Source: an uncultured Clostridium sp.
Lineage (GTDB): Bacteria; Bacillota; Clostridia; TANB77; CAG-508
NCBI GenBank assembly: GCA_947570695.1
Contig: CANOVB010000010.1
Coordinates: 1 to 64,000 of the forward strand
DNA: 64,000 nt
Reading direction: 5' to 3'
The number at the start of each line of letters is the position of its first letter. Positions within the stretch are counted from its first letter, which is position 1. The notes beneath the pieces are model-generated. The model searched no databases. It was not told the origin of the DNA and saw only the letters and a list, made by a program, of their open reading frames with translations. Shown piece after piece: positions 1-9,752 of this stretch. The position numbers were made by a program, and so were the translations under genes.

Positions 1-3000
1 AAAGGTCAAACAGCATGGGGAAATATTACATTAGATAAAACAACAGATAATGGGCAACTTGCGATGTTATTAAATGGTTCAACTACCATAATAAAAAAAG
101 GAATTTGGGCACATGCTACTTCCACTTTAGAATATGATATTAGCAGTTATAAAGACTATGCATATTTTACAACCTATTATGGTATAAATACAACATCAGG
201 AAATAAAGGAAATGGTGTAAAATTTTATATTTATACTTCAGAAGATGGAAAAAATTGGACTTTACGTACAGAAGAAAATCCTACTGCAATAAAAAGTTCA
301 AATAATGCAGTATATGTTAAAATTGATATTAGAGATGCTAATTATATTAGATTATATGCTAATGATAATGGTTCTAATGCAAGTGATCACGTAGTATGGG
401 GAGATGCAAAACTTGTAACTGAAGATTATAACGAAAATGTTATGACAACAGTAGAAGAATATGATGAAATTATAAAAGCATCTTATGAACGTGGAGCTAT
501 TAAAGATGAATTAAAGCTTACTCTTTTACAAAGAGATTTTATAAAAAGAGTTGGTCAATATCAACTTAGAGTTTTTTTAGAGGAAGATTCTAAAAATAAA
601 GAAACTTTAGAATGGTTTTTAAATAATGAAGAAGCATTACGTTTATGGACAGTTGGTGGAAAACCAAGTGGAACATATTTAAAGTCATTACAGGTGTTAA
701 GCAAATTATATGATACTTATAAAGAAGATTTAAATAATGAAGAATTAACACCAAATGGAACAAAATATAAAGATTTATATTTAAAGATGATGTTGTCATT
801 ATCTTTATCACATGCGGGAAATGTTGGATTATGGATTGGTGGAAATCAATTTTCTGATGCAGTAACTCGTTATGATATTTATAAACAAATGCATTTAAAT
901 GGAGATTTATATTCTAATGCAATGTTTGAAAGTTATACAATAGATGAAATGCGTGGTGTTATGTTTGTTAACATCGATGATGAAGAAATAATGTGGTTAC
1001 ATGATTATTCTGAAAAGAAATTTTCAAATTTAGTAGATCGATTCAATCCATTTAAATATATTACTTATAGAACAGGTTATGGATATTATAGACCCCAATA
1101 TTATAGTCAAGAAAATTATGAAAAATGGGATCAAAAATATAATTTATCAGACTACAACATCACATATCAAAGTGGAAAACCAAAATTATGGATAGTATTT
1201 GAAGAAGGTTCTGTTTGTGGTGGACTTTCAAAAACAGCAGCTAACCTTTACGGTGTTTGGGGAGTGCCTGCTTATGTAGTAGGTCAACCAGCACATGCTG
1301 CTTATATTTATTTAAAAAATATTGGTGGCGGAAATTATGCATGGCAATTATCTTATAATGTTGCATCAACAGCATGGGCTGCTACTGATGGTAGACCATT
1401 AAATGGATGGGGAAGTAAATATAATAGTGGTGTTATCAAACAAGGTTCTTACAGATTACTTGCTCAAGATGCACAAAACGAATACGATAAATATGAACAA
1501 GCACAATTGATTTTATTATTAGAAGATGTTTATAAAAATGATAAAGAAAAGCAAAAACAAATTTATCTTGATGCTATAGAAGAAGAAAGAATTAACTTTG
1601 ATGCATGGTTTGGATTAGTAAATTCATATATTACTGATGATACTAAAACAGATTCAGAGTTAATAGATTTAGCAACTGAAATTACAGAGGTTTATGCTTA
1701 TCATCCATTACCAATGTATGATTTATTAAAGAGAATTGGAACAAAGGTTTCTTCTCCAGAGTATCGTAGTAAATTGATGATGCTACAAGATAGAACATTA
1801 CGTCAAGCTACGAAAGCAACATCAGCAGATACGATATATCATGCAGAAGTACCAGTAATTGCAAATGCAATTTTAGGTGTAGTTGATTCTAGAATTGCTA
1901 CTTTCTCTTTTTCAGGTGCAGATGCTGGGAAAATAGTATTATCTAAACAATTTCAAAGTGCGCAAGTAACTTGGAGTTATAGTTTAGATGGTGGTAATAA
2001 TTGGAAAGAAGTTTATGAGCATTCTATACAACTTACTAATGAAGAAATTGCATCAATAAATGCTAATGATGATATTAAAATTCGTATATCAGGATTACCA
2101 TTAACTGATGAAAACATTTTCACTATTAATATTAACAAGGGAGTATTCCCAAGCAATACTGTTTCAATAGACGATTTAGAAAATTGTATTAATGGTACAA
2201 CTGATCAAATGGAATGGACATTAGATCCTAATTCTGGAGAGTGGACATCATTTGCTGATGGAAATCCAAATTTAAGAGGAGATGTAGTTGTATATCTTAG
2301 ATTAATTGCATCAGGAACAAATACAACAAGTGATCCAGTACATTACACATTTACTATGAATGCATCTTCCTTAACTAATAGATTTATTTCAAGAAGTAAT
2401 ATAGAAGCTGTATCAGCATCTTCTACAAGTAAAGGAAATGTATCAAATATTTTAGATGGAGATATGAGTACATCATGGCGTAGTAAACCAGGAGCTATGT
2501 TTTCAGGAACATATCCAGTTTCAAACGTTGTTTTAAAAATTATTGATAGACCTAGATATGTATCAGAATTAGATTACACACCAGAGCAAAATGCAAAAAC
2601 AAATACTGGTAATTATATTTCTGGTAGAGCAAAAAAAATAAATGTCTATGTAAGTTTAGATGGTAAAACTTGGGAACTAGCTGCAACTCAAAATAATTTA
2701 GCTAATAATAATGCAAGCAAGAAGATTACTTTCCCAGAACCAAAAGAAGCTCAATATATAAAAATTGAATGTACAGAAGTTAATGGCATGCAACCTTTTG
2801 AAAATTTCTTCTCAATATCTGTTATAAATTTATATGAAAATCCATCAGCTAGTGAAATACCTACTGCTGAGATTAGTTATAATATTACTAATAAAACTAA
2901 TAAAGATGTTATAGCAGAGTTAGTAGATGAAAATAGACCAATTACTGTTACAAATAATGATGGAAGCAAAAAGCATACATTTACAGAAAATGGAGATTTT

Positions 3001-4791
3001 ACTTTTGAATTTGTAGATGAGGAAGGAAAGCAAGGTAGTGCAACAGCTAAAGTAGATTGGATAGATAAAACAGCACCTGAAGCAGAAGTTACTTTTAGTA
3101 CAACTGAATTAACGAATGAAGATGTAGTAGCAACAATTGCATTTAGTAAAGAAAATATAACAGTACTTTCAAAAGATGTGCAAATTGCTGAAAACCCAGT
3201 AGATAAAAGTAAAACTATTACATTTGAAACTAATGCATCTTATGAATTAGAATTTGCAGATAGTTTAGGAAATGTAGGAACAAAAACAATTGCAGTAGAC
3301 TGGATAGATAAAGAAGCACCAACAGCAGAACTTACTTATAGTACAGTTAATCTTACAGATCAACCAGTTACTGTAACAATGGAGCCAAGTGAAGAAGTAA
3401 CAGTTACAAATAATGATGGAGAAATGACACACACATTTACAGAAAATGGAACATTTACATTTGAATTTGAAGATAGAGCTGGAAACACAGGAACTGCAAC
3501 TGCTAGTGTAAATTGGATAGCTAAAGTACCAGAATATACATTAACATATTCAACAACTGAACCAACTAATCAAGATGTTACTGTAACATTAGAGTTAGAA
3601 GAAGGTTATAGAATAGTAAGTAATAATGGTTCAAATACTTATACATTCACAGAAAATGGTGAAAGCAATTTTGAATATGTAGATGGAAATGGTAATAGAG
3701 GAATAATTCCTATTAGAGTTGACTGGATAGATAAAGTAGCACCAGTAGGAACAATAGAATATAATACAGAAACTGAAACAACAGAGCCAGTAATAGCGAC
3801 AATAACATTTGATAAAGAAAATGTAAGAATAACAAATAATGATGGAAAGAGCACATATACATTTGAAGAAAATGGAGAATTTACATTTGAATTTGTAGAT
3901 AGCATTGGAAATACAGGAACAGCTAAAGCAATAGTAAATTGGATACAAGATGAAAATATACCAATTCTACCAGAAGCACCAAGTTTTGAGGTAAGTTTAA
4001 CTGTTTCTAAAGATACATTAAATGTAGGTGATGAATTTGAAATTAGTATTGCAGTTGATAAATTAATAAACATAAAAGATGGATTGGTAAGTATATGTGG
4101 ACAATTTGAATATGATGAAAATATATTTGAAATATTAGAAATTATAGGTCAAAATTCTTGGAATGTAGATGAGAATTCTTTTAACGATAAAAACTTTAAG
4201 TTCGTAACAGAAAATGGAGAATTTGTATCTCAAAAAGAAAATATAATGATAATAAAAATGAAAGTAATAGATACAGTAGAAGCCCCAATAGATACCAAAT
4301 TTAAAGTAATATCAATTGTTGCAAGTAATGCTGAAGTAGATATTGAAGCTGAAAATACTGAAATAGATATACACATAAATGAGAAAATAGAAGCAACAAC
4401 AATAACTTCAGAAATTTATGAAATTAAAGACGGGTATATATCAAAAATACCATCACAAACAACAGTAGAAACATTAAAACAAAATGTAACTACAAATAAA
4501 GAAGTTATAATAATAGATAAAGATGGAAATGCTTTAAATGATAATCAAATTCTTGCAACAGGAATGAAATTAAAATTAGATGAAAATACAGAATTTATAT
4601 TAGTTGTTACAGGTGATATTAATCAAGACGGAAGAATATCAGTAACAGATCTTGCTAAATTAAAAATGCATATAATAGAAAAAGAGGTTCTAGTAGATAG
4701 CAAATATTTAGCAGCAGATATAAGCGGAGAAGGGCAAGTAACTATAACAGATTTAGCAAAATTAAAGAAACTAATAATAGGAATGGAATAA
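1..4791 (+). CDS. Secreted multidomain protein (NPCBM, transglutaminase-like, F5/8, Ig repeats, cohesin-like, dockerin), 5' end missing
   Basis: The frame is open from base 1, so this is the C-terminal 1596 residues of a larger protein; ATG 64 is internal. Domains in order (numbered from the first visible codon): NPCBM-like carbohydrate-binding domain about 1-145 (GIWAHATSTLEYD); helical region; transglutaminase/cysteine-protease-like core with Cys406 (SVCGGLSKTAANLYG) and His432 (GQPAHAAY); F5/8 type C (discoidin) domain about 797-947; five Ig-like repeats about 953-1317, most ending in a VDWIDK- or VNWI-type motif; cohesin-like beta domain about 1321-1463; type I dockerin about 1538-1596 with two calcium loops (GDINQDG, ADISGEG). 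Such architecture is known for secreted enzymes acting on host or plant glycans and glycoproteins. The catalytic assignment is inference; the true N-terminus and any signal peptide lie outside the window. Confidence 0.85.
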   Translation, partial: KGQTAWGNITLDKTTDNGQLAMLLNGSTTIIKKGIWAHATSTLEYDISSYKDYAYFTTYYGINTTSGNKGNGVKFYIYTSEDGKNWTLRTEENPTAIKSSNNAVYVKIDIRDANYIRLYANDNGSNASDHVVWGDAKLVTEDYNENVMTTVEEYDEIIKASYERGAIKDELKLTLLQRDFIKRVGQYQLRVFLEEDSKNKETLEWFLNNEEALRLWTVGGKPSGTYLKSLQVLSKLYDTYKEDLNNEELTPNGTKYKDLYLKMMLSLSLSHAGNVGLWIGGNQFSDAVTRYDIYKQMHLNGDLYSNAMFESYTIDEMRGVMFVNIDDEEIMWLHDYSEKKFSNLVDRFNPFKYITYRTGYGYYRPQYYSQENYEKWDQKYNLSDYNITYQSGKPKLWIVFEEGSVCGGLSKTAANLYGVWGVPAYVVGQPAHAAYIYLKNIGGGNYAWQLSYNVASTAWAATDGRPLNGWGSKYNSGVIKQGSYRLLAQDAQNEYDKYEQAQLILLLEDVYKNDKEKQKQIYLDAIEEERINFDAWFGLVNSYITDDTKTDSELIDLATEITEVYAYHPLPMYDLLKRIGTKVSSPEYRSKLMMLQDRTLRQATKATSADTIYHAEVPVIANAILGVVDSRIATFSFSGADAGKIVLSKQFQSAQVTWSYSLDGGNNWKEVYEHSIQLTNEEIASINANDDIKIRISGLPLTDENIFTININKGVFPSNTVSIDDLENCINGTTDQMEWTLDPNSGEWTSFADGNPNLRGDVVVYLRLIASGTNTTSDPVHYTFTMNASSLTNRFISRSNIEAVSASSTSKGNVSNILDGDMSTSWRSKPGAMFSGTYPVSNVVLKIIDRPRYVSELDYTPEQNAKTNTGNYISGRAKKINVYVSLDGKTWELAATQNNLANNNASKKITFPEPKEAQYIKIECTEVNGMQPFENFFSISVINLYENPSASEIPTAEISYNITNKTNKDVIAELVDENRPITVTNNDGSKKHTFTENGDFTFEFVDEEGKQGSATAKVDWIDKTAPEAEVTFSTTELTNEDVVATIAFSKENITVLSKDVQIAENPVDKSKTITFETNASYELEFADSLGNVGTKTIAVDWIDKEAPTAELTYSTVNLTDQPVTVTMEPSEEVTVTNNDGEMTHTFTENGTFTFEFEDRAGNTGTATASVNWIAKVPEYTLTYSTTEPTNQDVTVTLELEEGYRIVSNNGSNTYTFTENGESNFEYVDGNGNRGIIPIRVDWIDKVAPVGTIEYNTETETTEPVIATITFDKENVRITNNDGKSTYTFEENGEFTFEFVDSIGNTGTAKAIVNWIQDENIPILPEAPSFEVSLTVSKDTLNVGDEFEISIAVDKLINIKDGLVSICGQFEYDENIFEILEIIGQNSWNVDENSFNDKNFKFVTENGEFVSQKENIMIIKMKVIDTVEAPIDTKFKVISIVASNAEVDIEAENTEIDIHINEKIEATTITSEIYEIKDGYISKIPSQTTVETLKQNVTTNKEVIIIDKDGNALNDNQILATGMKLKLDENTEFILVVTGDINQDGRISVTDLAKLKMHIIEKEVLVDSKYLAADISGEGQVTITDLAKLKKLIIGME

Positions 4792-4823
4792 AACATTAAG
4801 TGTATACAAAATAATATGCTAGT

Positions 4824-4862
4824 AAAGTGTTGATAAAACAAAATTTATCAACACTTTTTTAT
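4824..4862 (+). terminator. Intrinsic terminator after the dockerin protein
   Basis: Perfect 14-bp stem (AAAGTGTTGATAAA at 4824-4837 with its complement at 4844-4857), 6-nt loop, then a T run. Confidence 0.9.
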
Positions 4863-5197
4863 TTAGTGGTATAGTATCATGTACCTGATGCTAAATAAAG
4901 TAATAGATAAATATTTAGTAATTTTACAAAGAAAATAAAAGTTATTTTTTGCTTTTATAAAATAGGAATTGTTATTATTTATTTACGTAACAGTATAAAA
5001 ACAAAGTTAAAAATGTAATAATAACTCGAGAACATAAAAAATGTAATATTGATGTGATGAAAAACAGTAGTTACTTAGAGCGAACAGATATTCAGAAATT
5101 AACACAAATTTAATATAAAAAATAATCGAAAAAGTAACTAACTGTAAGGTATAGCTATTAAGTGTTTGCTAAAACTGTGAACATAAAAAGTATGAAT
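4863..5197. other. Gene-free AT-rich spacer
   Basis: No ORF with a credible ribosome binding site and no strong hairpin seen. A pair of inverted NrdR-type boxes would be expected upstream of nrdD in many bacteria; I looked for it and do not see one. Confidence 0.5.
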
Positions 5198-5225
5198 TTG
5201 ACATTACTTTTTAAAATGGTAAAAT
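5198..5225 (+). promoter_or_regulatory. Probable sigma-A promoter of nrdDG
   Basis: TTGACA at 5198-5203, 16-bp spacer, TAAAAT at 5220-5225. It lies about 70 bases upstream of the nrdD start. Confidence 0.6.
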
Positions 5226-5302
5226 ATGTTTGAATTTGCAAATAGAATATAAAAATATACTAAAGATGGCAAATATAAGATGTTCTATAGCGGAGGGCAA
5301 AA

Positions 5303-7444
5303 ATGAAAGTAATAAAAAGAGATGGAAGAAAAGTTGATTACAATAGTGACAAAATAGTAATAGCAATTAGTAATGCAAATAAAGAAGTAGGTGGAAAAGA
5401 CAAAATATCGAGATCATCTATAGAGTTTATAACAAAATATATAGAAGGTCTAAATAAACCTACAATGTCTGTTGAAGAAATTCAAGATGTTATAGAACGT
5501 AAATTAATGGAATTTGGTAAATTTACATTAGCTAAAAAATATATTTTATACAGAGGAAAACATGCTTTAATTCGTGAGGCAAACTCTACAGATGAAAGTA
5601 TATTAAGCTTAGTTAGAAATAATAATAAAGAAACAATGGAAGAAAATAGTAATAAAAATGCTGTTTTAGTATCAACTCAAAGGGATTTAATAGCAGGAGA
5701 ATGTTCGAAAGATTTAGCCGATAGATTAATGCTTCCAGAAAGAATAGTTAAAGCACATAGAGATGGAGTGCTTCATTTTCATGATAAAGATTATTTTGTT
5801 CAACCAATGCATAATTGTTGTTTAGTAAATATTGGTGATATGCTAGATAATGGAACTGTAATGAATGGAAAAATGATAGAAAGCCCCAAAAGCTTTCAAG
5901 TAGCTTGTACAGTTATGACACAAATAATAGCAGCAGTAGCAAGTAGTCAATATGGTGGACAATCAGTTGATATACGCCATTTAGGAAAATATTTAAGAAA
6001 AACGTATGATAAAATATATAAAAAAAGATTTTTAGGATATGTAGAAAAAGGATATTCTAAAGAAGAAAGTCATCAAAAGGCTACAGAAGATGCAATAGAA
6101 AGAAGACAAGAAGACTTAGAAGCAGGTGTTCAAACAATTCAATATCAAATAAATACTTTAATGACTACAAATGGTCAAACTCCATTTGTTACAATATTTA
6201 TGTATTTAGATAAAGATGATGAATATGTAGAAGAAAATGCTATGATTATAGAAGAGATTTTAAATCAAAGATTGAAAGGCATTAAAAATGAAAAAGGGGT
6301 ATATGTAACACCAGCATTTCCAAAATTAATATATGTTTTAGATGAACATAATTGCTTAAAAGGTGGAAAATATGATTATTTAACAAAACTTGCTGTGAAA
6401 TGCTCTTCAAAAAGATTATATCCAGATTACATATCAGCTAAAATAATGAGAGAAAACTATGAAGGAAATGTATTTAGTCCAATGGGATGTAGAAGTTTTC
6501 TATCACCTTGGAAAAATGAAAAAGGAGAATATGTATTTGAATCAAGATTTAATCAAGGAGTTGTTAGTATAAACTTGCCACAAATAGGAATTATAGCAAA
6601 TGGAAATGAAGAAAAGTTTTGGAAATTATTTGATGAAAGATTAGAACTTTGTTTTGATGCATTAATGTGTAGACACAATGCTTTACTTGGAACAATGGCT
6701 ACAGCATCACCAATTCACTGGCAATATGGAGCAATAGCAAGACTTAAAAGTGATGAAACAATAGATAAATTGTTAAACTGTTATTTTTCAACAATATCTT
6801 TAGGATATATTGGCTTATATGAAGTAACAAAAGCTATGAAAGGTGTAAGTCATACAGATCCTGTAGGAGAAGAATTTTCCTTAAGAGTAATGAATCATTT
6901 AAGAGAAACAGTAGACAAATGGAAAAAAGAAACAGGTCTTGGATTTGCATTATATGGAACACCAGCAGAAAGCTTATGTTATAGATTTGCAAAAGTAGAT
7001 AAAGAAAGATTTGGAGATATAGAAGATATTACAGATAAAGGATATTATACAAATTCTTATCATGTAGATGTTAGAGAAAAAATAAATGCTTTTGATAAAT
7101 TAAAGTTTGAAAGTAAATATCAACCAATATCTTCTGGTGGAGCAATTTCTTATGTGGAAATACCAAATATGAAAAATAATTTAGAAGCATTAGAAGAAAT
7201 AGTAAAATTTATATATGATAATATTCAATATGCTGAATTTAATACTAAATCAGATTATTGCCATGTTTGTGGCTTTGATGGAGAAATATTAATTAATGAA
7301 CAAAATGAATGGGAGTGTCCTCAATGTGGAAACAAAGACCACAATAAAATGAATGTAACAAGAAGAACTTGTGGATACTTAGGAGAAAACTTTTGGAATG
7401 TAGGAAAAACAAAAGAAATAAAATCTAGAGTATTACATATTTAA
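5303..7444 (+). CDS. nrdD: Anaerobic ribonucleoside-triphosphate reductase
   Basis: Class III (glycyl radical) ribonucleotide reductase, which converts NTPs to dNTPs without oxygen. 713 residues, normal for the family. The N-terminal ~90 residues are an ATP-cone regulatory domain (MKVIKRDGRKVDYNSDKI). The catalytic barrel carries HNCCLVNIGDM. Near the C-terminus are a four-cysteine zinc site (CHVCG ... CPQCG) and the glycyl-radical loop RRTCGYLGENFW, whose Gly would carry the radical. RBS GGAGGG lies 7 bases before ATG. The activase nrdG follows 131 bases downstream, behind a hairpin. Very sure. Confidence 0.97.
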   Translation: MKVIKRDGRKVDYNSDKIVIAISNANKEVGGKDKISRSSIEFITKYIEGLNKPTMSVEEIQDVIERKLMEFGKFTLAKKYILYRGKHALIREANSTDESILSLVRNNNKETMEENSNKNAVLVSTQRDLIAGECSKDLADRLMLPERIVKAHRDGVLHFHDKDYFVQPMHNCCLVNIGDMLDNGTVMNGKMIESPKSFQVACTVMTQIIAAVASSQYGGQSVDIRHLGKYLRKTYDKIYKKRFLGYVEKGYSKEESHQKATEDAIERRQEDLEAGVQTIQYQINTLMTTNGQTPFVTIFMYLDKDDEYVEENAMIIEEILNQRLKGIKNEKGVYVTPAFPKLIYVLDEHNCLKGGKYDYLTKLAVKCSSKRLYPDYISAKIMRENYEGNVFSPMGCRSFLSPWKNEKGEYVFESRFNQGVVSINLPQIGIIANGNEEKFWKLFDERLELCFDALMCRHNALLGTMATASPIHWQYGAIARLKSDETIDKLLNCYFSTISLGYIGLYEVTKAMKGVSHTDPVGEEFSLRVMNHLRETVDKWKKETGLGFALYGTPAESLCYRFAKVDKERFGDIEDITDKGYYTNSYHVDVREKINAFDKLKFESKYQPISSGGAISYVEIPNMKNNLEALEEIVKFIYDNIQYAEFNTKSDYCHVCGFDGEILINEQNEWECPQCGNKDHNKMNVTRRTCGYLGENFWNVGKTKEIKSRVLHI

Positions 7445-7476
7445 TTTTAATTAATGTACGAAAGAAAATTTTAAAA

Positions 7477-7519
7477 TAAACCGTTTGAATTTAATATATA
7501 TAGAAGTTCAAACGGTTTA
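7477..7519 (+). terminator. Hairpin between nrdD and nrdG
   Basis: 13-bp perfect stem (7477-7489 with 7507-7519), 17-nt loop, built on TAAACCGTTTGAA. The following T run is weak (TTGTG), so it may be a partial terminator or mRNA-stabilising hairpin that sets the nrdD:nrdG ratio. Confidence 0.6.
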
Positions 7520-7575
7520 TTGTGCCTAAGACACTTGATTTGTTATATTAATAAAGAATAAAAGGGGAACTAAAT

Positions 7576-8313
7576 ATGAATTATGCAGATATAAAAACAA
7601 TAGATGTACAAGACGGAACAGGAATAAGAGTTTCTTTATATGTAAGTGGATGTCATTTCCATTGCAAGGGATGTCACAATCCAGAAGCTTGGGACTTTAA
7701 ATATGGAAAAGAATTTAATGAAAAGACGATAGAATATATATTAGATTTGATGGCTCATGATTATATATCAGGACTTTCGATATTAGGTGGAGAGCCAATG
7801 GAGCCATCAAATCAACAAGGCTTATTGCCTCTAGTGCAAAAAGTAAAACAAAAGTATCCAAACAAAACTATATGGTGTTATACAGGATATAGATTTAGTG
7901 AAAATATTTTAGAAACTATGTATAAAGAAATTCCATATACAAAAAGTTTACTAGAGAATATAGATATAATTGTGGATGGAGAATTTATAGAAGAGAAAAA
8001 AATAGTAGATTTGAAATTTAGAGGTTCAACTAATCAGAAAAAGATTGATGTGAAGGCAAGTTTAAAGGCTGGTAAAGAAATTACACTGAAGTTTGGTGAT
8101 GAAGAAAGATATGAAACACCTAAAAATCCAAAAATTATTTTCTTTAAAGAATTTAAAAATGAAAGAGAAAATAGAGAAGAAGTGCAAGAGAAAATCGCTT
8201 TTGCAGAATCTACACATGATAATTTACCAGAAATACCAGTTTATGAAATAAGAGAAGAAAGAGAAAAAGTAGCAGCAAGTGGAATAGGAAATCATACCAG
8301 TAATAATTTATAA
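7576..8313 (+). CDS. nrdG: Anaerobic ribonucleotide reductase-activating protein (radical SAM)
   Basis: Radical-SAM activase that installs the glycyl radical on NrdD. The CxxxCxxC cluster motif is SGCHFHCKGC at about residues 25-34, followed by HNPEAWD; a GGEP motif (LGGEPMEP) contacts SAM. RBS AAAGGGGAAC precedes ATG. It is oddly long: 245 residues against roughly 155-180 for typical NrdG. The extra ~65 residues at the C-terminus are charged and low complexity (NERENREEVQEK, IREEREK) with no recognisable domain. Function of the core is certain; role of the tail is unknown. Confidence 0.94.
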   Translation: MNYADIKTIDVQDGTGIRVSLYVSGCHFHCKGCHNPEAWDFKYGKEFNEKTIEYILDLMAHDYISGLSILGGEPMEPSNQQGLLPLVQKVKQKYPNKTIWCYTGYRFSENILETMYKEIPYTKSLLENIDIIVDGEFIEEKKIVDLKFRGSTNQKKIDVKASLKAGKEITLKFGDEERYETPKNPKIIFFKEFKNERENREEVQEKIAFAESTHDNLPEIPVYEIREEREKVAASGIGNHTSNNL

Positions 8314-8388
8314 CATATAGGTTTATAGGAACCTGTGGCATGTTTTAACATGACTAACTTAATCCTAAATATAAAAAGGAGATGTGTA

Positions 8389-9336
8389 ATGGAAAATTTA
8401 AAAGTATTTTCATGTAGTGATTCAGCAGAAAAATTTACAGAAGAAATATGTAATTATTTACATATAGAAAAAGGGAAAATTAACAGGATGAAATTTAAAA
8501 ACGATAATAACTTTATGCAAATATTAGAAACAGTTAGAGATAAAGACATATTTTTAGTACAAACAACACAGCCACCAGTAAATGAAAGAATAATGGAATT
8601 ATTAATTGCAATAGATGCGATAAAAAGAGCATCAGCTAAAAGAATTACAGTAGTTTTACCATATTATATGTATTCAAGGTCAGATAAAAAAGATCAACCA
8701 AGAATACCAGTTACAGCGAAATTATTTGCTCAGTTAATAGAGGCGGCAGGAGCTAATAGAGTACTTACATGTGATTTGCATAATAGGGCAATACAAGCAT
8801 ATTTCAATATAAATTGTGATGTATTAACAGGTCAAAATTTATTAGAAAAATATTTTGATCAAAAAAATATTGATAATAAAGTAGTAGTTGCGACTGATGC
8901 AGGAAGTTCAAAAAAAGCATACAAATATGCAGAGCATTTTAAATGTCCAATAGCTTTAGTAGATAAACGAAGAGATGGAAATGATGATAGAGCTATAGCT
9001 ACAAGTGTTATAGGAGAAATAGAAGGGAAAAATGCATTAGTGTTTGACGATGAAGTAGATACAGCAGGCTCAATAATGGAAACAGCAGAAGTAATCAAAA
9101 AATTTGGAGCAAAAGATGTATATGTTGGTTGCACTCATGGAATACTTTCAGGACCAGCAATAGAAAGAATAAAAAAATCAGAAATTAAAGAATTAGTTAT
9201 GACAAATACTGTACCATTACCAAAGGAAAAACAAATTGATAAAATAACAGTGGTATCAATTTCAGAACTTTTTGCAGAAGCAATAAAAAGAATACATGAA
9301 GAAACTTCAATAGGAGAATTGTTTGATATAAATTAA
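8389..9336 (+). CDS. prs: Ribose-phosphate pyrophosphokinase (PRPP synthetase)
   Basis: Makes PRPP from ribose-5-phosphate and ATP for nucleotide, histidine and tryptophan synthesis. 315 residues from the ATG at 8389, chosen because AAAAAGGAGATG lies just upstream; an 18-codon in-frame extension to 8335 has no RBS. Visible motifs: YYMYSRSDKKDQPRIP (flexible loop region), CDLHNRAIQAYF, and the PRPP-binding loop VFDDEVDTAGSI. The sequence is noticeably divergent from standard Prs (FDDEVDTAGS instead of VDDMIDTAGT), but the length and domain order fit. Downstream of nrdG by 75 bases and probably co-transcribed. Confidence 0.9.
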   Translation: MENLKVFSCSDSAEKFTEEICNYLHIEKGKINRMKFKNDNNFMQILETVRDKDIFLVQTTQPPVNERIMELLIAIDAIKRASAKRITVVLPYYMYSRSDKKDQPRIPVTAKLFAQLIEAAGANRVLTCDLHNRAIQAYFNINCDVLTGQNLLEKYFDQKNIDNKVVVATDAGSSKKAYKYAEHFKCPIALVDKRRDGNDDRAIATSVIGEIEGKNALVFDDEVDTAGSIMETAEVIKKFGAKDVYVGCTHGILSGPAIERIKKSEIKELVMTNTVPLPKEKQIDKITVVSISELFAEAIKRIHEETSIGELFDIN

Positions 9337-9404
9337 AGTTTTGTTAGGTTAAGTAAAAAATTAAAAGCAATTTTAGCAAAATAAACATAGAAATAAATTA
9401 AGTA

Positions 9405-9433
9405 TTGACAATTTCTGGCTTAGACTGTATAAT
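9405..9433 (+). promoter_or_regulatory. Consensus sigma-A promoter for rpsU
   Basis: TTGACA at 9405-9410, 17-bp spacer, TATAAT at 9428-9433: a perfect consensus. It gives a 5' leader of about 85 bases ahead of rpsU. Confidence 0.85.
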
Positions 9434-9527
9434 ATTAAGCAGTTAAGCATAAATCGAGAGGATTATTTACATAAGGAAATCAATCCCACAAGATGTTTTT
9501 TTGGCTTCGAAAGGAGGGGAAAAAATA

Positions 9528-9698
9528 ATGTCAGAGGTTAAAGTTAATAATGGTAATATAGAAGATGCACTAAAAAGATTTAAAAGACAATGTGCAAGAA
9601 ATGGAGTATTACAAGAAGTAAGAAAAAGAGAACATTATGAAAAACCTAGTGTAAAAAGAAAGAAAAAATCAGAGGCTGCAAGAAAAAGAAAATTTTAG
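9528..9698 (+). CDS. rpsU: 30S ribosomal protein S21
   Basis: Small basic ribosomal protein of the 30S platform involved in initiation on mRNA. 56 residues, starting [20 protein letters not shown] and ending in a Lys/Arg-rich tail. The ATG at 9528 is chosen over the in-frame upstream codon at 9501 because AAAGGAGGGG lies just upstream and S21 proteins are about 55-60 residues. It has its own consensus promoter and terminator, so it is a monocistronic unit. Confidence 0.96.
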   Translation: MSEVKVNNGNIEDALKRFKRQCARNGVLQEVRKREHYEKPSVKRKKKSEAARKRKF

Positions 9699-9706
9699 TA
9701 AAAATA

Positions 9707-9735
9707 AAAGGATAGTTTTGGCTATCCTTTATTTT
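9707..9735 (+). terminator. Intrinsic terminator after rpsU
   Basis: 9-bp stem AAAGGATAG / CTATCCTTT (9707-9715 with 9722-9730), 6-nt loop, followed by ATTTT. Confidence 0.8.
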
Positions 9736-9752
9736 GTATAGAGAGGAAATTT

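Noticed and set aside
3639..4073. Minus-strand ORF of 144 codons in the Ig-repeat region
   Set aside because: Arises from the repeat sequence of the large secreted protein; no RBS.
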